Below, piece after piece: positions 16,924-26,178 of a stretch of DNA of 64,000 nt. The stretch comes from Actinocatenispora sera. Lineage in GTDB: Bacteria; Actinomycetota; Actinomycetes; Mycobacteriales; Micromonosporaceae. The stretch spans positions 5,084,001-5,148,000 of the forward strand of contig NZ_AP023354.1 in assembly GCF_018324685.1 (NCBI RefSeq), given 5' to 3'. The notes below the pieces were generated by a model, which was not told where the DNA came from, made no database searches, and was given only the letters and a program-made list of their open reading frames with translations. Numbering within the stretch: position 1 is the stretch's first letter; each line of letters starts with the position of its first letter. Both the position numbers and the translations under genes were made by a program.

Positions 16924-17774
16924 CGGGGCCGGCCGCGCCGGCGCGGCGACGCCGCCCGGTCCGCCCGGCCCGGGTGGTTCTCGGGCTGGTCCTGCTGGTG
17001 GTCGGGGTGCTGATGGTCGCGCCGCTGGTGTGGTTGATCGTGCAGAGCCTCACCGCGGAGAAGGCGGCGTTCTCGCTGCCGCCCGGCTGGCTGCCGCGAC
17101 CGTTCACCCTGGACAACTTCGCCGGCATCGACGGGCTCATCCCGTTCGGCCGGATGGCGCTCAACAGCCTGCAGGTCAGCCTGATCTCCACCGTCGGCTC
17201 GATGCTGGTCGGCGTGCTCGCCGGGTACGCGTTCTCTCGGCTGCGGTTCCGCGGCCGCCAGGCGATCCTGCTGGTGATGCTGTCCGCACTGATGGTGCCG
17301 GTGCAGACCACGGTGATCCCGGTGTTCGTGCTGATGCGCAACCTCGGCCTGGTCGACCATCTGGCCGCGGTGTGGCTGCCGGCACTGATCAACGTGTTCG
17401 CGGTCTTCTTCTTCCGGCAGTACTTCAACACCATCCCGCGGGAGCTGGACGAGGCGGCGCGGATCGACGGCGCGAGCCATCCGTGGATCCTGTTCCGCAT
17501 CATCGTGCCGCTGTCCGGCCCGGCGATCGCGGCGATGACGATCCTCGCGTTCGAGACGTCGTGGAACAACTACTTCGGGCCGCTGATCTTCCTGTCCAGC
17601 CCGCAGCACATGACGCTGCCGATCGGGCTGGTGACGCTGCAGGCCGGCCAGGGCGGCTCGTCGGTCGTGGTGTTCGCCGCGATCACCGCCGTGGTGGTGC
17701 CGGTGATGGTGGTCTTCCTGGCGTTCCAGCGCAGCTTCGCGGCGAGCATCGCCTCGGCGGGTATCCGTGGTTAG
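16908..17774 (+). CDS. ABC sugar transporter permease, MalG-like
   Basis: A 288-residue membrane protein with six predicted segments. The EAA loop reads LDEAARIDGASHPWILFRIIVPL. The ATG at 16908 is used because a G-run lies 7-8 nt before it; the GTG at 16920, which overlaps the previous stop as GTGA, is an equally plausible start and removes four residues. It completes the CUT1-type permease pair. Confidence 0.9.
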   Translation: MGAPVTGPAAPARRRRPVRPARVVLGLVLLVVGVLMVAPLVWLIVQSLTAEKAAFSLPPGWLPRPFTLDNFAGIDGLIPFGRMALNSLQVSLISTVGSMLVGVLAGYAFSRLRFRGRQAILLVMLSALMVPVQTTVIPVFVLMRNLGLVDHLAAVWLPALINVFAVFFFRQYFNTIPRELDEAARIDGASHPWILFRIIVPLSGPAIAAMTILAFETSWNNYFGPLIFLSSPQHMTLPIGLVTLQAGQGGSSVVVFAAITAVVVPVMVVFLAFQRSFAASIASAGIRG

Positions 17775-18468
17775 CGCGACGCGACAGCGGCCAGGCGCCG
17801 CAGCGGTCGAGGCCGCCGCGGTGTCGCCGCGACGGCTGCTGCGCGGCGTGTGGCCGAACCTGCCGGCGCTGCTGTGCGCGAGCGTCGCGGTGTGTGTCGC
17901 GGCGACGGTGCCGGTGCTGGTCGCGCCCGGCGTCAACCCGGTCGCCGGCGCGCTGTACGCGCTGCTCGTGGCGCCCGCCGCGACGGCCCTGGCCGACACC
18001 GTGACCCGCATCGGCGGTACCGGTCGGGCGACGGTTCGCGGGTTCGCGGCCCGCCTGGTCCGGCTCTGGCCGTTCGCGGTCCGCCAGGCCCTGGTACCAG
18101 CGGTCGCCGCGGTGCTGCTGCTGGCCGCGCTGCGGGTGTGGACGGCGACCGGCAGCATGCTGCTGCTCCCGTCCGTCGCGCTGACCGGCGCGGCGACCGT
18201 GCTGGCGGTACCGGCCGCGATGGCCGCGCTGATCCTCGGCGCGGCCCGGCCGGCGCTGCGCGGTCGCCGGCTGTGGGTGACCGCGCTGCACCTGGTGGCG
18301 CGCCGGCCGGTGCGGTTCGCCGCCGCGCTGTGCCTGGTGCTGCTGGGCGTGTGGGCGGCGGCGAGCTGGTCGGCGTCGCTGCTGCTGCTCCTGCCCGCGC
18401 CGGCGGCCATCGTCGCGGTCGCGGCGGTCTGGACCACCGCCGCCGAACTGCCCACCCCCCACCACTGA
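17767..18468 (+). CDS. membrane protein linked to sugar ABC operon
   Basis: A 233-residue protein rich in alanine, leucine and valine with about five or six hydrophobic segments and short arginine-rich loops. Its GTG overlaps the permease stop by 8 bp, so it belongs to the transporter operon. The size, layout and context resemble YesL-type (DUF624) membrane proteins that often accompany CUT1 sugar importers. This assignment rests on context and topology. Its role is unknown. Confidence 0.6.
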   Translation: MVSATRQRPGAAAVEAAAVSPRRLLRGVWPNLPALLCASVAVCVAATVPVLVAPGVNPVAGALYALLVAPAATALADTVTRIGGTGRATVRGFAARLVRLWPFAVRQALVPAVAAVLLLAALRVWTATGSMLLLPSVALTGAATVLAVPAAMAALILGAARPALRGRRLWVTALHLVARRPVRFAAALCLVLLGVWAAASWSASLLLLLPAPAAIVAVAAVWTTAAELPTPHH

Positions 18469-18611
18469 CCGCCCGCGGCACGCCTGGGCGACACACCGAG
18501 CCGCACGCACTCAGCGCACCGACCTGCCTCCGCGGCGGCCGGCGCCCCACGGACCCGGTACCGACACACCAACCACGGCGCACACCAGCCGGCGTGCGTG
18601 GCGGCCGGCGG

Positions 18612-19040
18612 TCAGCCGGCCGCCACGTTCATGGCGACGTCGGCACCGAGCTGGACGGTACGGCTGACCGTGCAGAGCCGCTCGTGCGAGGTGCGGATCG
18701 CCTCCGGCAACAGCGCCCGCGCCTTGTCGCCACCCTCGCCCTCCGGGAACGTGACCCGGAACGAGACCTCGATCCCGGTCATGTGGTTGCCCTGCTCGTC
18801 GCGCACCTTGTCCCCGCTGGACTCGATGTCGAACGAGGTCGGCTCGGCCCGCCGCGAGGTCAGGATGTCCACGTCGATGGCGGTGCACCCGGCGATCGCG
18901 GCAAGCAGCAGCTCCACCGGGGTGAAGTCGGTGTCACCCCCGGAGCCGATGCTGATCTGCCCGCCACGCTCGTTACGGACCTGGTAGGTCTTGCTGCCGG
19001 TCCGATGCAGGGACACGGCGCGCTTCGTCTCGTCTGCCAC
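18612..19040 (-). CDS. OsmC-family protein
   Basis: A 142-residue OsmC/Ohr-superfamily protein. The two redox cysteines lie in AAIAGCTAIDV and HERLCTVSRTV, and ELLLAAIAGC is the family signature. OsmC proteins detoxify organic hydroperoxides through these cysteines in a dimer. The start is GTG at 19040. It is a single-gene unit; the 143 bp between it and the convergent transporter operon hold no clear feature. Confidence 0.88.
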   Translation of the reverse strand: MADETKRAVSLHRTGSKTYQVRNERGGQISIGSGGDTDFTPVELLLAAIAGCTAIDVDILTSRRAEPTSFDIESSGDKVRDEQGNHMTGIEVSFRVTFPEGEGGDKARALLPEAIRTSHERLCTVSRTVQLGADVAMNVAAG

Positions 19041-19259
19041 CCCGCCAGCCTGCCACGCACCGTGCGAGCCGTCGCGCGCGGCGGCCGGATCCGGCGAGGC
19101 GCCGGCCGGGCGGGCGGGACACCTCGCGGATCGGCCCCGATGCGCGAGGTGTCCGTGTTTTGCTGGGGACCTGGCAGGCGGATGTCCGGTCCGGGCGATC
19201 GGCTCCGACGTCTGCGGTGACGGCGGCCGACCGGGCCGCCACACACGGAGGAGACGGCG

Positions 19260-19679
19260 ATGAAGTACATGATCCTGCTCTTCGGGTCGCAACGGGACTA
19301 CGACGCGATGGCCGGCCGGCCCGGCGCCGAGCCCGCCTGGACCGGCGAGGACGTCGGCAAGCTGGCCGAGTTCATGCAGTCCTGGTGGGCCGAGGTGGTC
19401 GAGTCGGGCGAGGCGGTCGACGCGCAGGGGCTGACCGCGCCGGTGCACGCCCGCCGGGTGCGGCTGGTCGACGGCGTGCCGGTCGCGACCGACGGCCCGT
19501 ACGCGGAAACCCAGGAGGTGCTCGCCGGCTACAACATCGTCGACTGCGCGAGCTTCGACCGGGCCGTCGAGATCGCCGCCCGGCTGGCCAAGGCACCGCA
19601 CCCGGAGGGCATGCCCGACGACCGCTGGTACGTGGACGTGCGGCCGGTCGCCGACAACGCCGAGGAATCGCTGGCCTGA
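19260..19679 (+). CDS. YCII/DGPF-domain protein
   Basis: A 139-residue dimeric alpha-beta-barrel-type protein with MKYMILLFGS at the start and VATDGPYAETQEVLAGYNIVDC, the DGPF-type motif (here DGPY). Such genes sit directly upstream of ECF42 sigma factors across actinobacteria, as here. A GGAGGAGAC ribosome-binding site precedes the ATG. Biochemical function is unknown; it probably reports to or depends on the partner sigma factor. Confidence 0.85.
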   Translation: MKYMILLFGSQRDYDAMAGRPGAEPAWTGEDVGKLAEFMQSWWAEVVESGEAVDAQGLTAPVHARRVRLVDGVPVATDGPYAETQEVLAGYNIVDCASFDRAVEIAARLAKAPHPEGMPDDRWYVDVRPVADNAEESLA

Positions 19680-19707
19680 CCGAGCCACGAGACCACCGAT
19701 CCCGGCG

Positions 19708-20973
19708 GTGACCACCGTGCCCGACCACATCGAGGACCTGCTGCGCCACCAGGCGCCGCGGGTCCTCGGTGCGCTGGTCCGCCGGTACGGGCACTTCGAC
19801 CTCGCCGAGGACGCCGTGCAGGAGGCGCTTGTCGCGGCGGCGACCCGGTGGCCGGCCGAGGGTGTGCCGCAGCGGCCGCGCGGCTGGCTGCTGACCGTCG
19901 CGTCGCGCCGGCTCACCGACCTGCTGCGGGCCGAGTCGGCCCGGCGCCGGCGGGAGGCCACCGTGGCGGCCCGGACAGCGCCGGACGAGTGGCTCGCACC
20001 GGCCGCGGACCGGCCGCCGGCCGCGTCCGACGACACGCTGGTGCTGCTGTTCCTGTGCTGCCATCCGGCGCTGACCCCGGCGGGGCAGATCGCGCTGACG
20101 CTGCGCGCGGTCGGCGGGCTGTCCACCGCCGAGATCGCCCGCGCGTTCCTGGTACCCGAGGCGACGATGACCCGCCGGATCAGCCGGGCGAAGCAGACCA
20201 TCGCGGCGAGCGGTGTCCCGTTCGCCCCGCCGGTACGCGCCGAGTACGCCGCCCGCCTCGGCGCGGTGCTGCGCGTGCTGTACCTGATCTTCAACGAGGG
20301 CTATGCGAGCACCGCCGGCCCGCGACTGGCCCGTACCGAGCTGACCGGTGCGGCGATCCGGCTGACCCGGCTGGTGCACCGGCTGCTGCCGGCCGACGGC
20401 GAGGTGGCCGGGCTGCTCGCGCTGATGCTGCTCACCGACGCGCGGCGGCCGGCGCGCACCGGGCCGGACGGCGAGCTGGTACCGATGGCCGAGCAGGACC
20501 GGGGTCGCTGGGACGCCGCCGCGATCGCCGAGGGGATCGAGCTGGTCACCGCGGCGCTGCCGCGCGGGCCGACCGGCCCGTACCAGCTGCAGGCGGCGAT
20601 CGCGGCGCTGCACGACGAGGCCGCGAGCCCCGCGGACACCGATTGGCCGCAGATCCTCGCCCTGTACGAGGTGCTGTTGCGCATCGACGACAGCCCGGTG
20701 GTGCGGCTCAACCACGCGGTCGCGGTGGCGATGGTGCGTGGCCCGCGGGCCGGGCTGGACCGGCTCGACGCGCTCGATGCGCAGGCCCGGCGCGGCGACC
20801 ACCGGCCGGACGCGGTCCGGGCGCACCTGCTGGAGCTCGCCGGTGACCGGGACGCCGCGCGGCGGCACTACCTGGCCGCCGCGCAACGCGCCCTCAGCCT
20901 GCCGCAACAGCGGTACCTGCACGCCCGGGCGGCCCGCCTGCCGGCCCCGGACGAACCCGGTGCGCAGGCGTAG
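19708..20973 (+). CDS. ECF42-type RNA polymerase sigma factor
   Basis: A 421-residue sigma factor, much longer than a standard ECF sigma. Residues 1-180 hold sigma-2 (RRYGHFDLAEDAVQEAL, RPRGWLLTVASRRLTDLLR) and sigma-4 (LSTAEIARAFLVPEATMTRRISRAK). The remaining 240 residues form the helical C-terminal extension typical of ECF42, with VLYLIFNEGYAST, EIALYE-like and LNHAVAVAM blocks resembling TPR helices. ECF42 factors lack a classical anti-sigma and are paired with DGPF proteins, which this one follows by 28 bp. GTG is the start. Confidence 0.9.
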   Translation: MTTVPDHIEDLLRHQAPRVLGALVRRYGHFDLAEDAVQEALVAAATRWPAEGVPQRPRGWLLTVASRRLTDLLRAESARRRREATVAARTAPDEWLAPAADRPPAASDDTLVLLFLCCHPALTPAGQIALTLRAVGGLSTAEIARAFLVPEATMTRRISRAKQTIAASGVPFAPPVRAEYAARLGAVLRVLYLIFNEGYASTAGPRLARTELTGAAIRLTRLVHRLLPADGEVAGLLALMLLTDARRPARTGPDGELVPMAEQDRGRWDAAAIAEGIELVTAALPRGPTGPYQLQAAIAALHDEAASPADTDWPQILALYEVLLRIDDSPVVRLNHAVAVAMVRGPRAGLDRLDALDAQARRGDHRPDAVRAHLLELAGDRDAARRHYLAAAQRALSLPQQRYLHARAARLPAPDEPGAQA

Positions 20974-21063
20974 CGCGGCAGCCCGTGCGCCGTACGGTGG
21001 GGGTCTGGCGGGTGACGGATCTCGCCGGGAGCCGGCCCCGTGCGCAGCGTTTCGACAGGTCGC

Positions 21064-21133
21064 TAGATTGGGCAGAAGATCACACCGGACGTACCCGGCC
21101 AGCCGAGTAGCGTCGAAGTTACTGGCACGTAAC
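21064..21133 (+). promoter_or_regulatory. citrate synthase upstream region: -10 box and dyad
   Basis: TAGATT at 21064-21069 is a possible -10, with only a weak TGCGCA 17 bp upstream. Further down, GTTAC-TGGCAC-GTAAC (21118-21133) is a perfect 5-6-5 dyad about 100 bp before the start codon, with the half-site spacing of Crp/Fnr-type sites but not their TGTGA sequence. Confidence 0.4.
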
Positions 21134-21235
21134 AGCGATTCGGGGAGCGGACCCCAGCAGGACCTTTACCGCCACAAGTGGTAGAGAGCGGATCGACGGA
21201 CGCACACTCCCCGTCTTGAGGACGAAAGGCCTTCC

Positions 21236-22528
<1,293 letters not shown>

Positions 22529-22544
22529 CCGCAGCAGACCTCGA

Positions 22545-22575
22545 ATGCCCCGCTGGCCCTCGGCCGGCGGGGCAT
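22545..22575. terminator. terminator between gltA and the convergent nitrilase gene
   Basis: Arms ATGCCCCGCTGGCC and GGCCGGCGGGGCAT pair over 14 bp with one wobble around a CTC loop. It lies 17 bp after the gltA stop and can act in both directions. Confidence 0.75.
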
Positions 22576-22625
22576 CGTCGGGTTCGGCGCCGCGTTGCCG
22601 GCGGGGGCGCCCGACTGCGGAGGTG

Positions 22626-23510
22626 TCAGCCGCGGTCGACGGTGAGCAGCCGGCGCTCGGCCGGCTCCTCCACCGCGGCATCGGACAGCATCGTCTGCGC
22701 GCCGCGCGTGGCCGCGAGCAGTACCGGATCCAGGTCCGCGACCAGGACCGTCTCGCCGGTGTCCGGCGCCCGCACCAGCGCCCGGCCCTCCGGGTCGTAC
22801 ACCGCCGAGCCCCCGTTGAACAGCCACGGGTCGCGGCCGCCGACCCCGTTGGAGAACACCACGAACATCGTGTTGTCCAGCGCCCGCGCCGGGTAGTAGA
22901 GGTCGCGCCGGTGCTCGCCACCCACCACGTACGCGGTCGGGTAGAGCATCGCGTGCGCACCGGCCCGGGCCGCCGCCCGGGCGTGCTCCGGGAAGCAGCC
23001 GTCGTAGCAGACACCGACGCCCAGCCGCCAGCCGTCCACGGTCAACGTGGTCGCCGCGGTACCGGCGACGAACAGGTCGGTCTCCTCCACCCCGCACAGG
23101 TGCCGCTTGTGGTACGCGTCCCGGATCGAGCCGTCCGGGCCGACCAGCAGCGCGGCCAGGTAGCGGGCGCCGTCCGCGGCCCGCACCGCCGCGCCGACCA
23201 GCACCGCCACCCGGTGCGTCGAGGCCGCGGTGGCCAGCCCGTCCAGCCGCGGGTCGGTGACCACACCGGCGTCGTCGGCGGCCACCTCGCACCGGCTCGG
23301 GTCGGCGGCGAGCGTCGGCGGGTGGTAACCGGGCAGGAACAGCTCCGGCAGCACCAGCAACCGCACCCGGTCCGCTGCCGCGGTCGCCACCAGCCGAGCT
23401 GCGGTGGCCGCGTTGCCGGCGATGTCGCCCGGCTCGGCGGCGGCCTGACCGGCCCCGACCCGCAGCACCGTCTCCGGCAGCGCCACCACCGGCTCGTTCG
23501 GCTCCGTCAT
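22626..23510 (-). CDS. nitrilase-superfamily carbon-nitrogen hydrolase
   Basis: A 294-residue amidohydrolase with the complete catalytic triad: Glu56 (LVLPELFLPG), Lys135 (DAYHKRHL) and Cys168 (GVGVCYDGCFPE). These enzymes hydrolyse amides or N-carbamoyl compounds. The substrate is not apparent; no amino-acid or polyamine genes adjoin it. The ATG at 23510 gives a normal N-terminus for the family, although the frame remains open far upstream. It diverges from the CoA-transferase gene, with 108 bp between. Confidence 0.88.
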   Translation of the reverse strand: MTEPNEPVVALPETVLRVGAGQAAAEPGDIAGNAATAARLVATAAADRVRLLVLPELFLPGYHPPTLAADPSRCEVAADDAGVVTDPRLDGLATAASTHRVAVLVGAAVRAADGARYLAALLVGPDGSIRDAYHKRHLCGVEETDLFVAGTAATTLTVDGWRLGVGVCYDGCFPEHARAAARAGAHAMLYPTAYVVGGEHRRDLYYPARALDNTMFVVFSNGVGGRDPWLFNGGSAVYDPEGRALVRAPDTGETVLVADLDPVLLAATRGAQTMLSDAAVEEPAERRLLTVDRG

Positions 23511-23618
23511 CCGCACGCTCCTCTTCGCTCGCCCCCCGCCATGGTGCCAGCCGGTACGCGGCGCGGTCGCGGGCGGCGGGCAGGATGGCGGTCTGGACAC
23601 CGATCGGGAGGCACTCGG

Positions 23619-24761
23619 ATGCAGGGACCGTTGGCGGGATTCCGGATCGTGGAGCTGGCCGGGATCGGCCCGGCGCCGTTCGCCGGCATGATGCTGGCCG
23701 ATCTCGGCGCGGACGTGGTGCGGGTCGACCGGCCCGGCGGCCAGCCGGTCCCGCTCGCGGCGGGCCACCGGGTGCTCGCCCGCAACCGGCGCTCGCTCGC
23801 GGTCGATCTCAAGCAGCCGGACGGGGTGGCCGTGGTGCACCGGCTGGTGGCCGGCGCCGACGCGCTGATCGAGGGGTACCGGCCGGGCGTCGCCGAGCGG
23901 CTCGGCCTCGGCCCGGACGAGTGCCTGGCCGCGAACCCGCGCCTGGTGTACGGGCGGATGACCGGCTGGGGCCAGACCGGCCCGCTGGCCCAGCGGGCCG
24001 GCCACGACATCGACTTCATCGCGCTGGCCGGGGCGCTCGGCCTGGTCGGGGACGCCGACGCCGCGCCGACCGTACCGCTGAACCTGATCGGCGACTTCGG
24101 TGGCGGCGGCATGCTGCTCGCGGTCGGCGTGCTCGCCGCGCTGCTTCGCGCCGGCCGTACCGGTCGCGGCCAGGTGGTCGACGCGGCGATGGTGGACGGT
24201 GCGGCGGTACTGCTGTCGATGATGCTGGGGATGCGCTCGGCCGGGATGTGGGGCGGCCGGCGCGGCCGCAACCTGCTCGACGGCGGCGCCCCGTTCTACG
24301 CCGTGTACCGCTGCGCGGACGGCGGCTACGTCGCGGTCGGTGCGTTGGAGGACCCGTTCTACGCGGCGCTGCTGGACGGACTGGGCCTGGCCGACGACGA
24401 GACCGTGCCGGACCGCACCGACCGGTCGGCGTGGCCGCAGCTGCGGGAACGGTTCGCCGCGGCGTTCGCCGGCCGCACCCGGGACGAGTGGGCCGACCGG
24501 TTCGCCGGTACCGACGCCTGCGTGGCGCCGGTGCTCGACCCGGACGAGGCCGCCGCACATCCGCACCTCGCCCGGCGCGGCACGTACCGCCGGGACGGCG
24601 GGATGCTGCAACCGGCGCCCGCGCCCCGGTTCTCGGCCACCCCCGCCGGCACCCCGACGCCGGCGCCGGCGGCCGGCGCGCACACCGACGAGATCCTCGC
24701 CGAGCTGGGCTACCCGGACGCCGAGCGGGCCGCGCTGCGCGCGGCCGGCGCCATCGCCTGA
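23619..24761 (+). CDS. CaiB/BaiF family CoA-transferase or acyl-CoA racemase
   Basis: A 380-residue class III CoA-transferase fold protein. The N-terminus LAGFRIVELAGIGPAPFAGMMLADLGADVVRVDRP is split here only for illustration of the family block near residues 5-40. Further blocks are NRRSLAVDLKQPDG, LIEGYRPGVAERLGLGP and MTGWGQTGPLAQRAGHDIDFIAL, where the aspartate of GHDIDF fits the alpha-methylacyl-CoA racemase active site. That motif and the length favour alpha-methylacyl-CoA racemase over formyl-CoA transferase. It acts on branched or 2-methyl fatty acyl-CoAs. Confidence 0.82.
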   Translation: MQGPLAGFRIVELAGIGPAPFAGMMLADLGADVVRVDRPGGQPVPLAAGHRVLARNRRSLAVDLKQPDGVAVVHRLVAGADALIEGYRPGVAERLGLGPDECLAANPRLVYGRMTGWGQTGPLAQRAGHDIDFIALAGALGLVGDADAAPTVPLNLIGDFGGGGMLLAVGVLAALLRAGRTGRGQVVDAAMVDGAAVLLSMMLGMRSAGMWGGRRGRNLLDGGAPFYAVYRCADGGYVAVGALEDPFYAALLDGLGLADDETVPDRTDRSAWPQLRERFAAAFAGRTRDEWADRFAGTDACVAPVLDPDEAAAHPHLARRGTYRRDGGMLQPAPAPRFSATPAGTPTPAPAAGAHTDEILAELGYPDAERAALRAAGAIA

Positions 24762-24827
24762 CCCCGACGGCGGCCGGCCCGGCGGCCGGAACCCCCACCG
24801 TTGCGTCGCACCGCTTAGGCTGGGCGG

Positions 24828-25433
24828 ATGCACGAGACGGGATCGCTGGTGCCCTCCGACGACGACGCGGCCATGGTGCAGCAACGGGCGTCGGACACCG
24901 ACCGCAGCCAGTTCGCCGAGGTGGTTCAGGCGGCGGTCGGCGACGGCCGGCTGGACCTGGCCGAGGCCGACGATCGGCTGGCCCGGGTGTACGCCGCGCG
25001 CACCATCGCCGAGCTGACCCGCATCGTGGCCGATCTCGGCGTGACACCGGGCCCGACGGCATCCGGGCGGTCGGTGCTGGAGTTGCGCACCCGCAGCGCG
25101 CGGGTGCGCCAGGAGGGCGCCTGGGAGGTGCCGCCGCACGTGGTCGCCGAGGCGTCCAGCGGGCAGGTCCGGCTCGACTTCACCGACGCGGTGTGCCCGC
25201 ATCGGGAGGTCCGGGTGGACGCGACCTGCCGGTCCGGCAGCATTCTGGTGATCGTGCCGCGCGGCTGGGCGGTCCGTGTCGAGCAGCAGGAGACCCGCAG
25301 CGGCAGGGTGCGCAACAAGGTCACCGAACCCGCCCGGCCGGGCACCCCGCTGATCCTGCTGTACGCCAGCACGACCTCGGGCCGGGTGGTGGCGCGCTAC
25401 CCGTACGGGCGGAAGGGCCGCGTCGCCCGGTGA
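24828..25433 (+). CDS. DUF1707 SHOCT-like domain protein
   Basis: A 201-residue soluble protein. Residues 20-70 (RASDTDRSQFAEVVQAAVG, DGRLDLAEADDRLARVYAART, ELTRIVADL) form the DUF1707 domain common in actinobacterial membrane-associated or envelope-stress proteins. The C-terminal half is a beta-rich domain (VRLDFTDAVCPHREVRVDATC; GSILVIVPRGWAVRV) like the cell-wall-active-antibiotics-response/LiaF fold. No transmembrane segment is present. Function is unknown. Confidence 0.75.
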   Translation: MHETGSLVPSDDDAAMVQQRASDTDRSQFAEVVQAAVGDGRLDLAEADDRLARVYAARTIAELTRIVADLGVTPGPTASGRSVLELRTRSARVRQEGAWEVPPHVVAEASSGQVRLDFTDAVCPHREVRVDATCRSGSILVIVPRGWAVRVEQQETRSGRVRNKVTEPARPGTPLILLYASTTSGRVVARYPYGRKGRVAR

Positions 25434-25452
25434 CGGCGGCGAGCCGCGGCTA

Positions 25453-25474
25453 GCAATCCGTACGTACGGATTGC
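25453..25474. promoter_or_regulatory. perfect 22-bp palindromic operator
   Basis: The half-site GCAATCCGTAC is followed directly by its exact reverse complement. The palindrome overlaps a candidate -35 (TTGCGA, 25471-25476), which is 17 bp from CACGAT (25494-25499). The GTG start of the TetR gene follows 6 nt later, implying a leaderless mRNA and autorepression. Confidence 0.7.
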
Positions 25475-25505
25475 GAACGGCCGGATCGGCTGGCACGATC
25501 GACGG

Positions 25506-26078
25506 GTGCCCCGGGTCAGTCAAGAGCATCTCGACGCCCGCCGCCGGCAGATCCTCACCGGCGCGCGGACCTGCTTCGCCCGGCACGGGTACGAGGGCGC
25601 CACGGTGCGCCGTCTGGAGGACGCGATCGGGCTGTCCCGCGGCGCGATCTTCCACCACTTCCGGGACAAGGAGTCGCTGTTTCTCGCCGTCGCCGAGGAC
25701 GACGCGGCGAACATGGTGGCCACGGTCGCCGACAACGGCCTGGTCCAGGTGATGCGGGACATGGCCGCGCACGCGCACGAGCCGGAGGTCAGCGGCTGGC
25801 TCGGCACCCAGCTGGAGGTCTCCCGGCGGCTGCGCACCGACCCGGAGTTCGCCCGCCGCTGGGCCCAGCGGTCCGAGGCGATCGCAGCGGCGACCCGCGA
25901 CCGGCTGCTGCGCCAGCACGAGGCGGGCGTGCTGCGCGACGACGTCCCGATCGAGACGCTGCAGCGGTTCCTGGAGCTGGCGCACGACGGGCTGGTGCTC
26001 TACCTCGCGATGGGCAGCTCGGTCGACGACATCGAGCCGGTGCTCGATCTGGTCGAGGAGACCGTCCGCCGCCGCTGA
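25506..26078 (+). CDS. acnR: TetR-family repressor, AcnR-like
   Basis: A 190-residue repressor. The DNA-binding domain is at residues 10-55 (RRRQILTGARTCFARHGYEG, ATVRRLEDAIGLSRGAIFHHF, RDKESLFLAVAED). This region, the NGLVQVMRDM segment and the C-terminal LVEETVRRR closely match the aconitase repressor AcnR of corynebacteria and mycobacteria, from my memory of those proteins. AcnR is usually next to the aconitase gene acn; here no acn is within view. A perfect palindrome lies just upstream. The AcnR identity is probable, while the target is inferred. Confidence 0.7.
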   Translation: MPRVSQEHLDARRRQILTGARTCFARHGYEGATVRRLEDAIGLSRGAIFHHFRDKESLFLAVAEDDAANMVATVADNGLVQVMRDMAAHAHEPEVSGWLGTQLEVSRRLRTDPEFARRWAQRSEAIAAATRDRLLRQHEAGVLRDDVPIETLQRFLELAHDGLVLYLAMGSSVDDIEPVLDLVEETVRRR

Positions 26079-26105
26079 GCACCGGCCGCCGGTGAAGGTT
26101 TCTGA

Positions 26106-26122
26106 CATCGCATGCTGCGATG
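26106..26122. promoter_or_regulatory. perfect dyad between the TetR gene and the Tat-exported protein gene
   Basis: CATCGCA-TGC-TGCGATG, 28 bp after the TetR stop and 56 bp before the next ATG. The region just downstream is locally AT-rich and holds TAAGGT (26148-26153) as a possible -10. It could be an operator or a short terminator. Confidence 0.4.
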
Positions 26123-26178
26123 GGTGCATATTTCCGCGCGATTTCGCTAAGGTGCTCCCAACTCGCACGGAGGTGATC

